Shown one piece after another: positions 28,243 through 37,164 of a stretch of 64,000 nucleotides of DNA. A model generated the notes under the pieces. That model was not told where the DNA came from, did no database searches, and saw only the letters and a list, made by a program, of their open reading frames with translations. Source of the DNA: Actinomadura pelletieri DSM 43383. Lineage in GTDB: Bacteria; Actinomycetota; Actinomycetes; Streptosporangiales; Streptosporangiaceae. Location of the stretch: positions 1-64,000 of the forward strand of contig NZ_RBWU01000003.1 in NCBI RefSeq assembly GCF_003634705.1. Direction: 5' to 3'. The translations under genes and the position numbers were made by a program. Positions within the stretch are counted from its first letter, which is position 1. Each line of letters starts with the position of its first letter.

Positions 28243-28947
28243 TCATCCTGAGCCGAACGGGCGCGGCTCGCCCTTCTTGCCCTTGCCGGGACCCCAGTCG
28301 AGGACCTCCCACTTGAGGCCCTTCAGGTGGCCCTGGCCGGTTCCGGCGTGGTACTTGCTCTTGGGCTTCTCGCCGTCCAGCAGGTACCGGAACGTGTAGG
28401 TGTCCAGGTCGAGCATGATGCCGCGGTGCGAGGGCGCGCCCGGCCCCCGGTCGCCGACGAAGCCGACGACGCTGCGGCCGTTGTAGCTGACCTTGACCTT
28501 GGTGAGCATGGGCCAGCTCGGGCTGGCGAACATGCCCTTCTGCATCGGCTTCCCGCTCGCGGGCGCGCCGGTGTCGCCCCGCACGCCGGAGCCGTCGTCC
28601 CAGAAGTAGGACGCGGTGGTCTCGCCGCTGAGGAGGACCTCGGGGTCCTTCTGCTCGCGCTTGCTCTCCGACGCCTCGGACTTCGCGTCGCGCTTCTCAG
28701 CGCTCTTCTCAGCGCTCTTCTCAGCGCCCTTGACGGCGCTCTGGTCGGCGCCCTTCACCGCGCTCCGGTCGGAGTGCGGCGTGGTGGCCTTCTGCTGCTG
28801 CTGGGCGGCCACGGCCTGCTTCGGGTGGAACTGGTTCTCGCTGGGAGCGGAGTCATCGCTCGCGGCTGCGACGCCGGCGACGAGCATGCCCGCCAGGGCG
28901 GTGCCGGTGACGCCGGTGAGGATGACATTGATCGCTCGCTGCTGCAT
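28243..28947 (-). CDS. Secreted protein with RlpA-like double-psi beta-barrel domain
   Basis: A 234-residue exported protein. A signal peptide covers about residues 1-31. A Q/A-rich stretch is followed by a Lys/Ala linker with repeated SAVKGA and EKSAEK units, encoded by near-identical 12-18-base repeats. The C-terminal 125 residues look like an RlpA/DPBB fold, with LTKVKVSYNGRSVVGFVGDRGP and IMLDLDTYTF carrying the conserved Asp-Arg-Gly-Pro and Asp-Leu. Relatives bind or cleave peptidoglycan. AAGGAA four bases before the ATG fixes the start. The family call rests on pattern similarity and needs a profile search. Confidence 0.7.
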   Translation of the reverse strand: MQQRAINVILTGVTGTALAGMLVAGVAAASDDSAPSENQFHPKQAVAAQQQQKATTPHSDRSAVKGADQSAVKGAEKSAEKSAEKRDAKSEASESKREQKDPEVLLSGETTASYFWDDGSGVRGDTGAPASGKPMQKGMFASPSWPMLTKVKVSYNGRSVVGFVGDRGPGAPSHRGIMLDLDTYTFRYLLDGEKPKSKYHAGTGQGHLKGLKWEVLDWGPGKGKKGEPRPFGSG

Positions 28948-29302
28948 GAATTTCCTTCGTTCGGGGTACAGGGCTGCCGTTCCGCGCCGGACCGGCGCAT
29001 GCCGGGATCCGGGCAGAGGGAAACGGCTCCGAGACTCAGGACTCGGGAGATCACCGCCGCGAAAGAACACCCGCGTGAAACGGCCCACGGGCATGGCGGA
29101 CCGCGCCCGCGCTCAACGGCGCACGACCGTCTTTGGGCGTGCGTGTGACACGGGCTTCGATGAAGCGGGAGAAATGCCGACCGGGGGCTCACGGGCCCAG
29201 CCGGTGCACGGCCGGTGCATGGGACGGCCGCAGTTCGGCAACGTTGACCCCGCCTGGCGGGCGGGATGCGACGGCTCTGCGTATGGCCAGGTCAACGGTT
29301 CA

Positions 29303-29330
29303 TTGACCCTGACCTGGGGTTGACTATATA
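29303..29330 (+). promoter_or_regulatory. Strong sigma-70-type promoter without an obvious gene
   Basis: TTGACC (29303-29308), a 16-base spacer and TATATA (29325-29330), close to consensus and unusual in this GC-rich window. Predicted start is near 29337. A terminator about 465 bases on suggests a discrete transcript. Confidence 0.6.
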
Positions 29331-29416
29331 CGGCATTACCGTGGTTTCGCCAAACGGGCGATTTCTTTACCTTCGGCCAGGTAGATCTTTTTCTCGGGAA
29401 CTAATCCGGAGCCCTT

Positions 29417-29671
29417 ATGGCGGCGGCGCCGACGTCCAGTCGGGCCTCTCCCTGCGCCAAGCGAAAAGATCTTTGCGGCCATGGGGCGCGGCCGACCCGC
29501 GCGCCTCGGAACGCCAAGGAGGCGCCATGTACGGGCGCCGGTGAAACACCCCGCGCCCGAGGTCACGAGAACGCCGCGCAAGCCGCTCTGGGCAGGCGTC
29601 AGAGGGTTCTCGGCGCGTTCGTCGCGGAAGGAGGCGCGGCACCTGAGATTACTTGCCATGGACCCCTATAG
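29417..29671 (+). CDS. Possible small protein downstream of the orphan promoter
   Basis: An 84-residue open frame starting with ATG six bases after a GGAG site, 80 bases downstream of the predicted transcript start. The peptide is Ala/Arg-rich with three cysteines and shows no family features. It may be a chance frame in a noncoding RNA. Confidence 0.2.
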   Translation: MAAAPTSSRASPCAKRKDLCGHGARPTRAPRNAKEAPCTGAGETPRARGHENAAQAALGRRQRVLGAFVAEGGAAPEITCHGPL

Positions 29672-29770
29672 ACGGGGTCTGAGGGTCGACCGAAGGCCGC
29701 GATGGTCCGTGTGCGAATCGTCACAGGACCAGGGGGTTCAGGGGCTTGGAGGCCAAGGACAAGCGGCGAG

Positions 29771-29802
29771 AACCGCCTGTGCCGCGCCGGCACGCGGTTT
29801 TT
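29771..29802 (+). terminator. Intrinsic terminator with T tract
   Basis: AACCGC plus GTGCC pairs with GGCAC plus GCGGTT, with a 2-base bulge, and is followed by five Ts. This is one of only a few terminators here with a real T run. Confidence 0.65.
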
Positions 29803-30314
29803 GGTGTGGCTCTGACTCAGGGGACGGCGATGAGGATGTGGCCGAGCTCACGGCCTTGACGCGGTCGTGAGCCGGGTGCGCGCCGAGTGGGGCAGCCGAG
29901 GAAGCGCGGACGCTTCACCGGCGCCGGAGACTGTGGGCGCGGTCTCCGATGTCCTTGCCGCTTAGAGTGAATAGACGGCCCCGGTCGACCGACCCGAGGC
30001 ACGGCGTCTCGCCGACGCCTCAGTACGAAGCAGTCCGCGCGCAGCCCGCGTTTCCCCGGGTTCAGCCTTGCCGGGCCGCGGTGCCCGGGCGTGTGGCCGC
30101 GGTTGACCGCCGTCTGTGCGATGTGGTCGGTCACCGACCCGCCACCCGCCCACATCGTCCTGCTGTCCAACCGGACCCAGGGACCTCAAGGTTCACAAGC
30201 ACGCACGTGCCGGAGAGGCGATGAAAGACCGGTTCGTCCATCCGTCCGGGCCTCTGATCTCCGCTGTGCGCCGGAACAGAGGCCCACGGGTGGTGGAGAA
30301 GCGGGAGTGCCGGA

Positions 30315-30758
30315 TCAGCGCGCCGGATAGATCGGCGACTGCATGAGCGGCATCGGGCCCGTGCCCCCGACGACCTGCTGCGGCGCGATGAACGGCGACT
30401 CGGCGTAGGCGGGTTCCCCGAGGGGGGAGACCGCGGCGATCACCGGTCCCTGCGCCGCGGGCACCGCCTGAGCCGTGGGCGGCGGGACGGAGGGCGGCAC
30501 ATGGGTGCCGTCCGCCCGGCGCGGCTCCACGGGCGGCGCGACGTTCTGTTCCACGCGTCTCCCGGCCAGCAGGGCCATCAGCGCACGCGCGGCGTCGGCG
30601 TCCAACCGAAGCAGGACGCTCGGCGTCCCCGTCTGGTCGACGAACGGCGAGACCGATGGTGCGGTCGGTAGCGGCGGCAGCGCCGCCCGCATCTCCTCAC
30701 GGAGATCCTGGGCAAGTCGCAGCGCCTGGCGGTCACTGTCACTCAAGTGTGCGTTCAT
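30315..30758 (-). CDS. Protein of unknown function, Pro/Ala-rich
   Basis: A 147-residue protein I do not recognise. The first 70 residues look folded (SDSDRQALRLAQDLREEMRA, then VLLRLDADAARALMALLAGR); the rest is low-complexity, rich in Pro, Ala and Gln. No signal peptide or membrane segment is seen. The ATG at 30758 is chosen because GGAG lies seven bases upstream; an in-frame GTG at 30779 would add seven residues. It stands alone on its strand. Confidence 0.6.
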   Translation of the reverse strand: MNAHLSDSDRQALRLAQDLREEMRAALPPLPTAPSVSPFVDQTGTPSVLLRLDADAARALMALLAGRRVEQNVAPPVEPRRADGTHVPPSVPPPTAQAVPAAQGPVIAAVSPLGEPAYAESPFIAPQQVVGGTGPMPLMQSPIYPAR

Positions 30759-31285
30759 CGCGATCTCCGGGGAGTTCACGTGCGGCAGGTCCGGCGCTCA
30801 TCCTGCTAGGGATGGCGTGCAGGTGCAAGGGCTGATGCACGTGCATTTGGAAAAGTTCCTGCCCGTAACCCCGGCGCCCTTCGCTCGTTCGCGATCTACC
30901 CGTCCCACCCTCACCCGGCGTTGAAGACGCGCTGACCAGCACAGACCTGCGCGACCGGCCCCCGGTTCACCGGCGAGACGCTCGCGAACCAGCCGACCGG
31001 GACGTCCTGCTCGATCGGCAGGTACCGCCAACGCCGACCCACCGGAACCCTCCGGGATGCGAGCCGGACCTCCACTGCGCCCTCGCATGTCCATCAGGTC
31101 GGCGACCCGCGGGCACCCGCCACGAACGCCCACCGCCCGCCTCCACCGCCCGCCTCCACGGCACTCTGCCCGGACGAATCACGGTTTCGTCGAGGCAACG
31201 GTCGCGTTCGACACCGACTCCAGCGGACGAAGGGGCGGCTCATGCGGCGCCGACCAGTGTCGTACGGTCACGGCATCCTGGACGG
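30759..31285. other. Intergenic stretch before the winged-helix gene
   Basis: No supported gene. It should contain divergent promoters for the flanking genes; a TACGGT -10-like box lies 20-odd bases before the GTG of the next gene. Confidence 0.4.
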
Positions 31286-32386
31286 GTGACAGACACACTC
31301 AGCGTCCGAGCCCTCAACCGAGCCACGCTGGCCCGCCAGCTTCTGCTCGCACGGGAGCCGATCACGGTGACCGAGGCGGTGGGACGGCTCTGTGGGATGC
31401 AGGCGCAGGAACCGAAACCGCCGTACCTGGGGCTCTGGACACGGCTGGACGGCTTCCGGGCGTCCGATCTGCACGGCGCGCTGCACGACCGGTCACTCGT
31501 CCGAGCGACCATGATGCGCGCCACCCTGCACCTGACGACGGGCGACGACTACGCGGCGTTCCGGACGGCGCTCCAGCCGATGCTGGACAGCGCCCTGCGC
31601 GTGCTGGGCGACCGCGCCAAGAACCTCGATGTGTCCGAGGTCGTCCCGGTGGCGCGTGCGCTCTTCGCGGGGGCACCGCGCACGTTCAACGAGGCGCGTG
31701 CGCTGCTCCAGCAGGAGTTCCCGGACGTCAACGACCGAGCCCTCGGGTACACCGTCCGACTCTGTTTGCCGCTGGTCATGGTTCCCACCGAGGACAGGTG
31801 GGGGTTCCCCCGCAACTCACGGTTCACCCTGGCCGATGACTGGCTGGGCGCCGACCTGGCGACCGAACCGGCGACCGACGAACTGCTGCTCCGCTACCTG
31901 GCCGCCTACGGGCCCGCGTCCGCCGCCGACGCGCAAACGTGGTCCGGCCTGGCGGCGACCGGTGAGGCATGGGAGCGCCTACGCCCCGGGCTCCGTGTCT
32001 TCACCGACGACAAGGGGCGGGAGCTGTTCGACCTGCCCGACGCCCCACGCCCGGATGAGGACGTTCCAGCCCCGGCACGGTTCCTGCCCGAGTTCGACAG
32101 TCTCGTACTGGCCCACGCCGACCGCAGGCGCGTCATCGCCGACGCGCATCGCCCGTCCCTGACGACGAAGAACCTCCGCGTCCGGGCCGTCTTCCTCTGG
32201 GACGGCTTCGCTCACGGTGTCTGGGAGACGGAGTACAAGCGCAAGGTCGCCACACTGCGGTTGCGCCCCTTCGAGCCGCTCCCCCGGGCCGCCATCGACG
32301 AACTGACCGCCGAGGGAGAGTCACTTCTGCGTTTCCTCGAACCGGAGGCGAAGGAGACGGTAGTGTCCTTCGTCGAAGGAGACTGA
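31286..32386 (+). CDS. Winged-helix DNA-binding domain protein (HTH_42 family)
   Basis: A 366-residue protein of the 'winged helix DNA-binding domain-containing' family. Conserved stretches include RLCGMQAQEPKPPYLGLWTRLDGF, ATMMRATLHLTTGDDY near the N-terminus and the central LLLRYLAAYGPASAADAQTWSGL. Relatives include the E. coli YcaQ glycosylase group, which unhooks DNA crosslinks, and related proteins (such as AlkZ) that protect antibiotic producers. The N-terminal QAQE resembles their catalytic QxQ/QxD motif. Start is GTG 31286. DNA repair or self-protection is therefore a real possibility. Confidence 0.82.
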   Translation: MTDTLSVRALNRATLARQLLLAREPITVTEAVGRLCGMQAQEPKPPYLGLWTRLDGFRASDLHGALHDRSLVRATMMRATLHLTTGDDYAAFRTALQPMLDSALRVLGDRAKNLDVSEVVPVARALFAGAPRTFNEARALLQQEFPDVNDRALGYTVRLCLPLVMVPTEDRWGFPRNSRFTLADDWLGADLATEPATDELLLRYLAAYGPASAADAQTWSGLAATGEAWERLRPGLRVFTDDKGRELFDLPDAPRPDEDVPAPARFLPEFDSLVLAHADRRRVIADAHRPSLTTKNLRVRAVFLWDGFAHGVWETEYKRKVATLRLRPFEPLPRAAIDELTAEGESLLRFLEPEAKETVVSFVEGD

Positions 32387-32655
32387 CGCGAGCCCATGAC
32401 GGCCGGTCGTCCCGGGCATGCCCTACCGTTCGGACACGCTCGGCCGTGCGCGGCGGATTTCATCGGTCCAAGCGCGCCCGACGAGAGCATCGACCCGCCG
32501 CCACATGCGGACATGACGGTGTGAGCCCGAACAACTTCGAATAGTGATCAATCCGATACCCGCGCTGATTGAAACTTTCATCAGATGGGTCCAAGCTGTC
32601 TCCGACGTCTGGAATGCCCCGCCCGTTCCTTCCGACCGCCGACAGGACACGACGC

Positions 32656-32922
32656 ATGTTCGAGATCTGGGAGACGAGTGAGCCGGCACGGCTCATCAGC
32701 GACGCGGGGAGCCTGCAGGTGGCGTTGGAGAAGGTCGACACGATGTGCCGGCTGCGGCACGACCAGGCCGTGGCGCACATCGGCGACACCGCCGAGGGAT
32801 ACCACTTCGAGATCAGGGACCACGAGGGCAAGGCCCTCGCGCGGCTGAGCTATGTGCCCGACCCGTCCCGCGCCTACCAGAGCGTCGTGATCGAGGAGAT
32901 GCGAGGCGAGGGCGGCGAGTAG
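32656..32922 (+). CDS. Small protein of unknown function
   Basis: An 88-residue acidic cytoplasmic protein I do not recognise (starts MFEIWETSEP, ends EEMRGEGGE). It has a predicted alpha-beta pattern and no membrane segment. AGGA lies nine bases upstream of the ATG and a good terminator follows, which supports it as a real single-gene transcript. Confidence 0.65.
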   Translation: MFEIWETSEPARLISDAGSLQVALEKVDTMCRLRHDQAVAHIGDTAEGYHFEIRDHEGKALARLSYVPDPSRAYQSVVIEEMRGEGGE

Positions 32923-32939
32923 ACCGCCGTTAGCCCGAT

Positions 32940-32967
32940 GCCCCTGGCCGCCACGGTCAGGGGCTTT
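32940..32967 (+). terminator. Terminator after the small protein gene
   Basis: GCCCCTG pairs with CAGGGGC (32940-32946 with 32958-32964), with further partial pairing inside, followed by TTT. Confidence 0.65.
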
Positions 32968-33048
32968 CGTACGCCGGCATCGCCCCGCCCCTGACCGTCG
33001 GCCCCGGATGGCAGTATGCGTCTGGCACGTGGTCTCGGAGGACGGGGA

Positions 33049-34353
33049 GTGGCGGTGCGACAGGCATGGCGGCGTTCGTGGCCGGGAGAGCAGGAGACCC
33101 GGCCGTCGCCCGCCGCTGCCGCGGACGACCTGACGGCCGAGGCGCTGCGGTCGTTCGCACGGGGCGACACCGTCACGTTCGAGACGCTCGTCGCGCTGCT
33201 GACCGGCCGGCCCGAGGCCCCCGAGGGCGACACGGCTCGTTGGAGACTCACCGCCGACCGCTGCCTCGCCACACGGCTCCGCCGGGCCGTCACGATGGCC
33301 TGGGACCGCGGTTGGCAACCGGCCGACGTGGTCCGGTACGCGTCCCGCCGTCACACGTCCAGGCACGGACGGCTGCTGACGGACGCGATCGCGAGCGAGC
33401 TGCGGGCCTGTTCCGCCGCCGACATCGACCACCAATGGCACGAGCAACTCGCCGTCCTCGCGGCGAAGGTGTGGTGGGAGGACGACGATGCACACCCGGA
33501 ACTCTGGTGCGAACGCGAGGGCGTGGAGCGCGCGGTCTATGTCGCCTCCGTCCTTGAGCTCGTCCACCTCCTGGAGAACGTCCCGAGGTTGCCGAGCCTG
33601 GGCCCGCCCCCCGGGGCGTCCACCGGCACCGGCGCGCGGAACACGGGGTCGACCGACCAACGGATGCTCGGCCGCGTCAGAGCGCTCCTGGCCAAGGCCG
33701 AGTCGACCGAATACCCGGAGGAAGCCGAGGCGCTCAGCGCACGCGCCCAGGAGTTGATGGCGCGCCACAGCATCGACGACGCGCTACTTGCCGCGGAGAC
33801 GGGCGACACGCGCGGCCCCGCCGGGCGGCGAATCCCGGTGGACAGCCCCTACGACGCGCCGAAGGCGGTCCTGCTCACGGTCGTCGCCGACGCCAACCGC
33901 TGCCGGGCGGTGTGGCATCGAGATCTGGGGTTCTCCACGGTCCTGGGTTTCCCGACCGATCTGGCGGCGGTGGAGATGCTGTTCACGTCGCTGCTCGTCC
34001 AGGCGACGTCCGCGATGGTCCACGCGGGTCCCAGGCGGGATGCGCGGGGACGGTCACGCACGCGTTCGTTCCGCCACGCCTTCCTGAACGCCTACGCCGC
34101 CCGTATCGGGGAGCGGCTGCACGAGGCGGCGCACCGGGCGGCCGCGGGCGCCGGCGGGAAGGATCTGCTTCCCGTACTGGCCGCGCGCGACCGGGCCGTC
34201 GATGAGGCCGTCGACACGATGTTCCCGAACCTCGCCAAGGGACGGGCCGGTTCGGTGTCCAACTACGAAGGCTGGGTGGCCGGGCGTGCCGCCGCGGACC
34301 TCGCCAGCCTGAACGGACGCCTCGAGGTCACCGGGGCGTTCCGCCGTTCCTAG
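33049..34353 (+). CDS. DUF2786-domain protein
   Basis: A 434-residue protein. The DUF2786 signature LGRVRALLAKAESTEYPEEA and RAQELMARHSIDDALL is in the middle (about residues 205-245). The N-terminal half is a helical domain of its own, and the C-terminal part ends in a Ser-Asn-Tyr-Glu-Gly-Trp motif. DUF2786 also occurs in phage and plasmid proteins; function is unknown. The start could be ATG 33016, GTG 33049 or GTG 33055; the last two have GGAG or GGGGAG at good spacing. Confidence 0.8.
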   Translation: MAVRQAWRRSWPGEQETRPSPAAAADDLTAEALRSFARGDTVTFETLVALLTGRPEAPEGDTARWRLTADRCLATRLRRAVTMAWDRGWQPADVVRYASRRHTSRHGRLLTDAIASELRACSAADIDHQWHEQLAVLAAKVWWEDDDAHPELWCEREGVERAVYVASVLELVHLLENVPRLPSLGPPPGASTGTGARNTGSTDQRMLGRVRALLAKAESTEYPEEAEALSARAQELMARHSIDDALLAAETGDTRGPAGRRIPVDSPYDAPKAVLLTVVADANRCRAVWHRDLGFSTVLGFPTDLAAVEMLFTSLLVQATSAMVHAGPRRDARGRSRTRSFRHAFLNAYAARIGERLHEAAHRAAAGAGGKDLLPVLAARDRAVDEAVDTMFPNLAKGRAGSVSNYEGWVAGRAAADLASLNGRLEVTGAFRRS

Positions 34354-34362
34354 GGCACGGCG

Positions 34363-34386
34363 TCCCCCCGGGGGGCGAGGGGGACT
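34363..34386. terminator. Hairpin between convergent genes
   Basis: GTCCCCC (34363-34369) pairs with GGGGGAC (34380-34386) between the DUF2786 gene and the small HTH gene. Confidence 0.5.
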
Positions 34387-34425
34387 TCCGATCATGTGCT
34401 CGTTCTTCCTCGTCTCGGGAGCGGG

Positions 34426-34638
34426 TCAGGCCTTCCTGCGCCTGGTGTTGCCGCCACGGCCACGCAGCGGCACACCCGCCTCCTTCAGCACGTTGTAGAT
34501 GAACCCGTACGACCGACCGGTCTCGGCCGCCAGGTCACGGATGCTCTCACCGGCCGCGTACCGCGGTGCCAGCTCGGCGGCGAGCCGGGTGCGTTCGGCA
34601 CCGGTGACGCGGGTGCCCCTCGACAATGTTCGAGCCAC
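34426..34638 (-). CDS. Small helix-turn-helix protein
   Basis: A 70-residue basic protein consisting of one helix-turn-helix (YAAGESIRDLAAETGRSYGF) and a basic tail ending RGRGGNTRRRKA. Many actinomycetes carry such short conserved DNA-binding proteins, which resemble the Lsr2-type C-terminal or resolvase HTH. AGGAGG lies upstream of the ATG. The target is unknown. Confidence 0.85.
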   Translation of the reverse strand: MARTLSRGTRVTGAERTRLAAELAPRYAAGESIRDLAAETGRSYGFIYNVLKEAGVPLRGRGGNTRRRKA

Positions 34639-34936
34639 GGGGACCTCCTGTTCGCAAGGCTGGGCAGCGGGGCCCGTCCCCGCAGCTCACAGCAGTGTTG
34701 ATCTCCCCAACGTACACATTCCCCCGATTACACCGTCGATGCCGCGCGAATCACCGCGAATTCGGCCGAAGCTGGTCTTTTTCATGGTCAACGGCGTGTC
34801 GCCCATGTACCGACACTCCTCCCGAGCCACACGGACCCGCCGGATCCAACAGAGATCCCGTAGACCAAGACAACCCCGGCCCCGACACGGTTCACTGCTG
34901 GACAACGGATCACGCACATTGGGGAGGCACCCGTCC

Positions 34937-35470
34937 ATGCCCGAGGACGCGACCACGGAGTTCTGGAAGAGCCTGAAGCCCATCGAGAACTCGCAGAAGC
35001 CGGACGCCCTACCGGAGCTCTACCTGTCGAAGGTCGCCACCGACGACGACCGCTACTACGTGCCGTTCACCGAGACCGTCGGCTCCCGCCCGCTGTGGAT
35101 CAACGTCAAGGACAACACCTGGTCGGACATCCTGCGCGCCACCAGCGCCGGTCTGGTGAACCGGCACTACCACCCGCACGAGGTGTTCGCCTACACCATC
35201 TCCGGCAAGTGGGGGTATCTCGAACGTCCCTGGACGGCCACCGCCGGTGACTTCATCTACGAGGCGCCCGGCGAGGGCCACACCCTCGTCGCCTACGAGC
35301 ACGAGGAGCCGATGAAGACGCTGTTCATCGTCAAGGGCCCCCTCGTCTGGCTGGACGAGAACGGCGACCCCGACGGGTACTTCGACGTCCACGACTACAT
35401 CGCGCTGTGCCGCGAGCACTTCGAGAAGGTCGGTCTGGGAGCCGACTTCATCGACCCGCTCTTCCGCTGA
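34937..35470 (+). CDS. Cupin, 2,4'-dihydroxyacetophenone dioxygenase family
   Basis: A 177-residue single-domain cupin. Metal ligands are likely in NRHYHPHEVFAYTISGKWGYLE (motif 1) and in the YEAPGEGHTLVAY stretch (motif 2). The overall pattern fits the 2,4'-dihydroxyacetophenone dioxygenase group of Fe-dependent C-C cleaving enzymes, though the substrate here is unknown. GGGGAGG nine bases upstream supports ATG 34937; longer frames upstream are out of keeping with the domain. The unknown gene A follows after 94 bases but has its own promoter-like element. Confidence 0.8.
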   Translation: MPEDATTEFWKSLKPIENSQKPDALPELYLSKVATDDDRYYVPFTETVGSRPLWINVKDNTWSDILRATSAGLVNRHYHPHEVFAYTISGKWGYLERPWTATAGDFIYEAPGEGHTLVAYEHEEPMKTLFIVKGPLVWLDENGDPDGYFDVHDYIALCREHFEKVGLGADFIDPLFR

Positions 35471-35475
35471 CCCGC

Positions 35476-35502
35476 GTTATCCACAGAACGAGATTCTGCT
35501 GC
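35476..35502 (+). promoter_or_regulatory. Conserved GTTATCCACAG promoter element, copy 1
   Basis: GTTATCCACAG (35476-35486), then ten bases ending TTC, then the -10-like hexamer TGCTGC (35497-35502). It lies 62 bases before the ATG of paralogue A. The same arrangement, with identical spacing, occurs at 40139-40165 (minus) and 45051-45077. TTATCCACA also equals the E. coli DnaA box. Confidence 0.65.
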
Positions 35503-35564
35503 TTTCCGCCGCGGCGGCGGTACATGCTGGCCACGTCCCGCCGCCGCGAGGAAGGAGCGGCCCC

Positions 35565-36524
35565 ATGGCCACGATCACGTTCCCCGTCCCGTCGACCACG
35601 ACCTCCCGGTTCGCCGTCGCCGCCGAGAGCGTCCCGCAGGACCTCCCCGGCCTCCTGCACAGACATCCGACCGGCCCCTTCCACGCCCACATCACCGGCC
35701 GCCTCGGCTCACCCCAACTCCAGGTCGCCCGTGAGGACCTCTCCTCCTTGTGCTGGGATCCCGGGCAGATCAGGGCGGTCCGGCTCGAAGACCGGCACGC
35801 CGCACGAGCTTTCAACGACGCGACCGAGTTCGCCGTCGTCACCGCCTTCGCGCCGATCACCGACCAGCCCCGCGGCGTCCAGGTCGCCCGCTCCGCCGCG
35901 CACACCATCGCCGAGGCCACCGGCGGAATCATGGCCGACCTGGTCACGGGCCACGTCCTCACACCGTCCGCGCCCGAGAGAACACGGTTCGTGCTGGGCG
36001 ATCACTGGCTCGGCGACGTTCTGCCACCCTCCCGGGCCAACGGCCACTGCACGGCCCCCGACCCCGAGATGGACCCCGAGGGCGTGAACGGCTGCGCCTG
36101 CGTCCGCCTGCAGACCCGCGGGCTCCGCCGGTTCGGCCTCCCCGAACTCCAGATCAGCGAGGTCGCCTGCCCCCACGACCTGGCCGCCCTCAACGTCCTG
36201 CGCACAACGGCCCGCCGACTCCTGACCGACCACTGGTCCTGGCTGGCCACTGGCCCCGCGGCGCGCACCCGAACGATCGCCGCCGACCTCCGACTGGCCC
36301 GGGGCGACTTCAACGACTTCTGGGGCTCCACCCGCCGCACCCCACCCACTCCCCCGACCGCCTTCCACGTCACCCTGTCCCCGCGAACCCCACGTCTCCT
36401 CACGGTGGCCCCACCCGCAGACTTCGACGGCACGATCAACGACTGGCTCTGGGACGACACCCTCCCCCTGGGCATGTACGACGTCCTTCAAGCCCACCCC
36501 GACCCCCTCCCCACAGCCGCCTAA
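35565..36524 (+). CDS. Protein of unknown function, paralogue A
   Basis: A 319-residue cytoplasmic protein I do not recognise. It is a clear paralogue of the protein at 45141-46043. The best shared block is NGCACVRLQTRGLRRFGLPE followed by ACPHDLAALNVLRTTARRLL (residues about 170-220), preceded by a shared HWLGDVLPP. The two cysteines in CAC and the one in ACPH are conserved. The C-terminus ends with a shared FDGTINDWLWDDTLP motif. GAGGAAGGAG precedes the ATG. The gene has its own copy of the GTTATCCACAG element. Confidence 0.75.
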   Translation: MATITFPVPSTTTSRFAVAAESVPQDLPGLLHRHPTGPFHAHITGRLGSPQLQVAREDLSSLCWDPGQIRAVRLEDRHAARAFNDATEFAVVTAFAPITDQPRGVQVARSAAHTIAEATGGIMADLVTGHVLTPSAPERTRFVLGDHWLGDVLPPSRANGHCTAPDPEMDPEGVNGCACVRLQTRGLRRFGLPELQISEVACPHDLAALNVLRTTARRLLTDHWSWLATGPAARTRTIAADLRLARGDFNDFWGSTRRTPPTPPTAFHVTLSPRTPRLLTVAPPADFDGTINDWLWDDTLPLGMYDVLQAHPDPLPTAA

Positions 36525-36689
36525 CCCCACCTGAAACCACCCGCGCACTCGCGCCCACATCCGCACTGTCCTCAGCCGCACCGGCGCCCACCACCTCACC
36601 TGCGCAGTGGGGCCGAAGTCCACGCTGGGGCGAGGTCGACCAGAGCCCCGCCGGGTCGTTCACGTACTCCGCGCTACAAGCCGGTGAGC

Positions 36690-37020
36690 TGCGAGGTTGC
36701 TGACGAAAGTCAAGGGGGCCGCGGGGACGCCCGGCGAGGACGACGTCCGCCACATGGACTGGGCCGTCGCCGCGGCGGGCGCACAGCCCGAGCGCGGCCG
36801 GGTTGTCCTCGAACCGACCGATCCTGCTGACGCCGACAGGACGTTCGACAACGCCGGATGGGCGAGGCAGAAGGCGATCGCGAGCTGCGCGGGCGTGACG
36901 CCGAACCCGTCGGCGATCCGCCGGATCTCCGGAAGCGCGGCGCGAATTCTGGTCACCGATGGCCGAAGGCGCGCCTCCCCGAGTACGGCGTCCGGCGGCA
37001 AGTGCCCATCCGGATATGTC
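36690..37020 (-). pseudogene. Aldo/keto reductase, C-terminal remnant with frameshift
   Basis: On the minus strand the frame reading PPDAVLGEARLRPS then FGVTPAQLAIAFCLAHPALSNV is a typical aldo/keto reductase C-terminal half. Right after this a one-base shift is needed to continue into GVSRIGRFEDNPAALGLCA, the next conserved block. No N-terminal half or start codon is present, so it is a decayed fragment. An intact but not closely similar aldo/keto reductase lies at 40218-41153. Confidence 0.7.
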
Positions 37021-37164
37021 TAGAGATGTCAGGCATATCGTCCGGGGAGATCGAGCGGACTCAAATGATCTCCCAATTGACTGTGAGCAATACCGAACAC
37101 TCTGTAGCCGGAGTGACTACGATCGGCATTCACACGGTGACCGACGCGATCCCCCGGGGCAGAG

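Larger units (their letters stand above)
28948..30314. other. 1.4-kb gene-poor stretch
   Basis: No recognisable gene. It contains the 5' leader of the RlpA-like gene, an orphan rightward promoter at 29303-29330, one weak small open frame (29417-29671) and a rightward terminator at 29771-29802. The part from 29331 to about 29410 is AT-rich for this genome. Nothing is seen from 29803 to 30314. Confidence 0.5.

Noticed and set aside
28948..29100. A c-di-AMP (ydaO-type) riboswitch in the leader of the RlpA-like gene
   Set aside because: Such riboswitches often precede cell-wall hydrolase genes in actinomycetes, but the conserved core and 3' segments of the motif are not found in this leader.
29519..29600. 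A cobalamin-riboswitch-like GCCGGTGAAAC stretch
   Set aside because: The B12 box and the other conserved segments are missing, and no cobalamin or transport gene follows.
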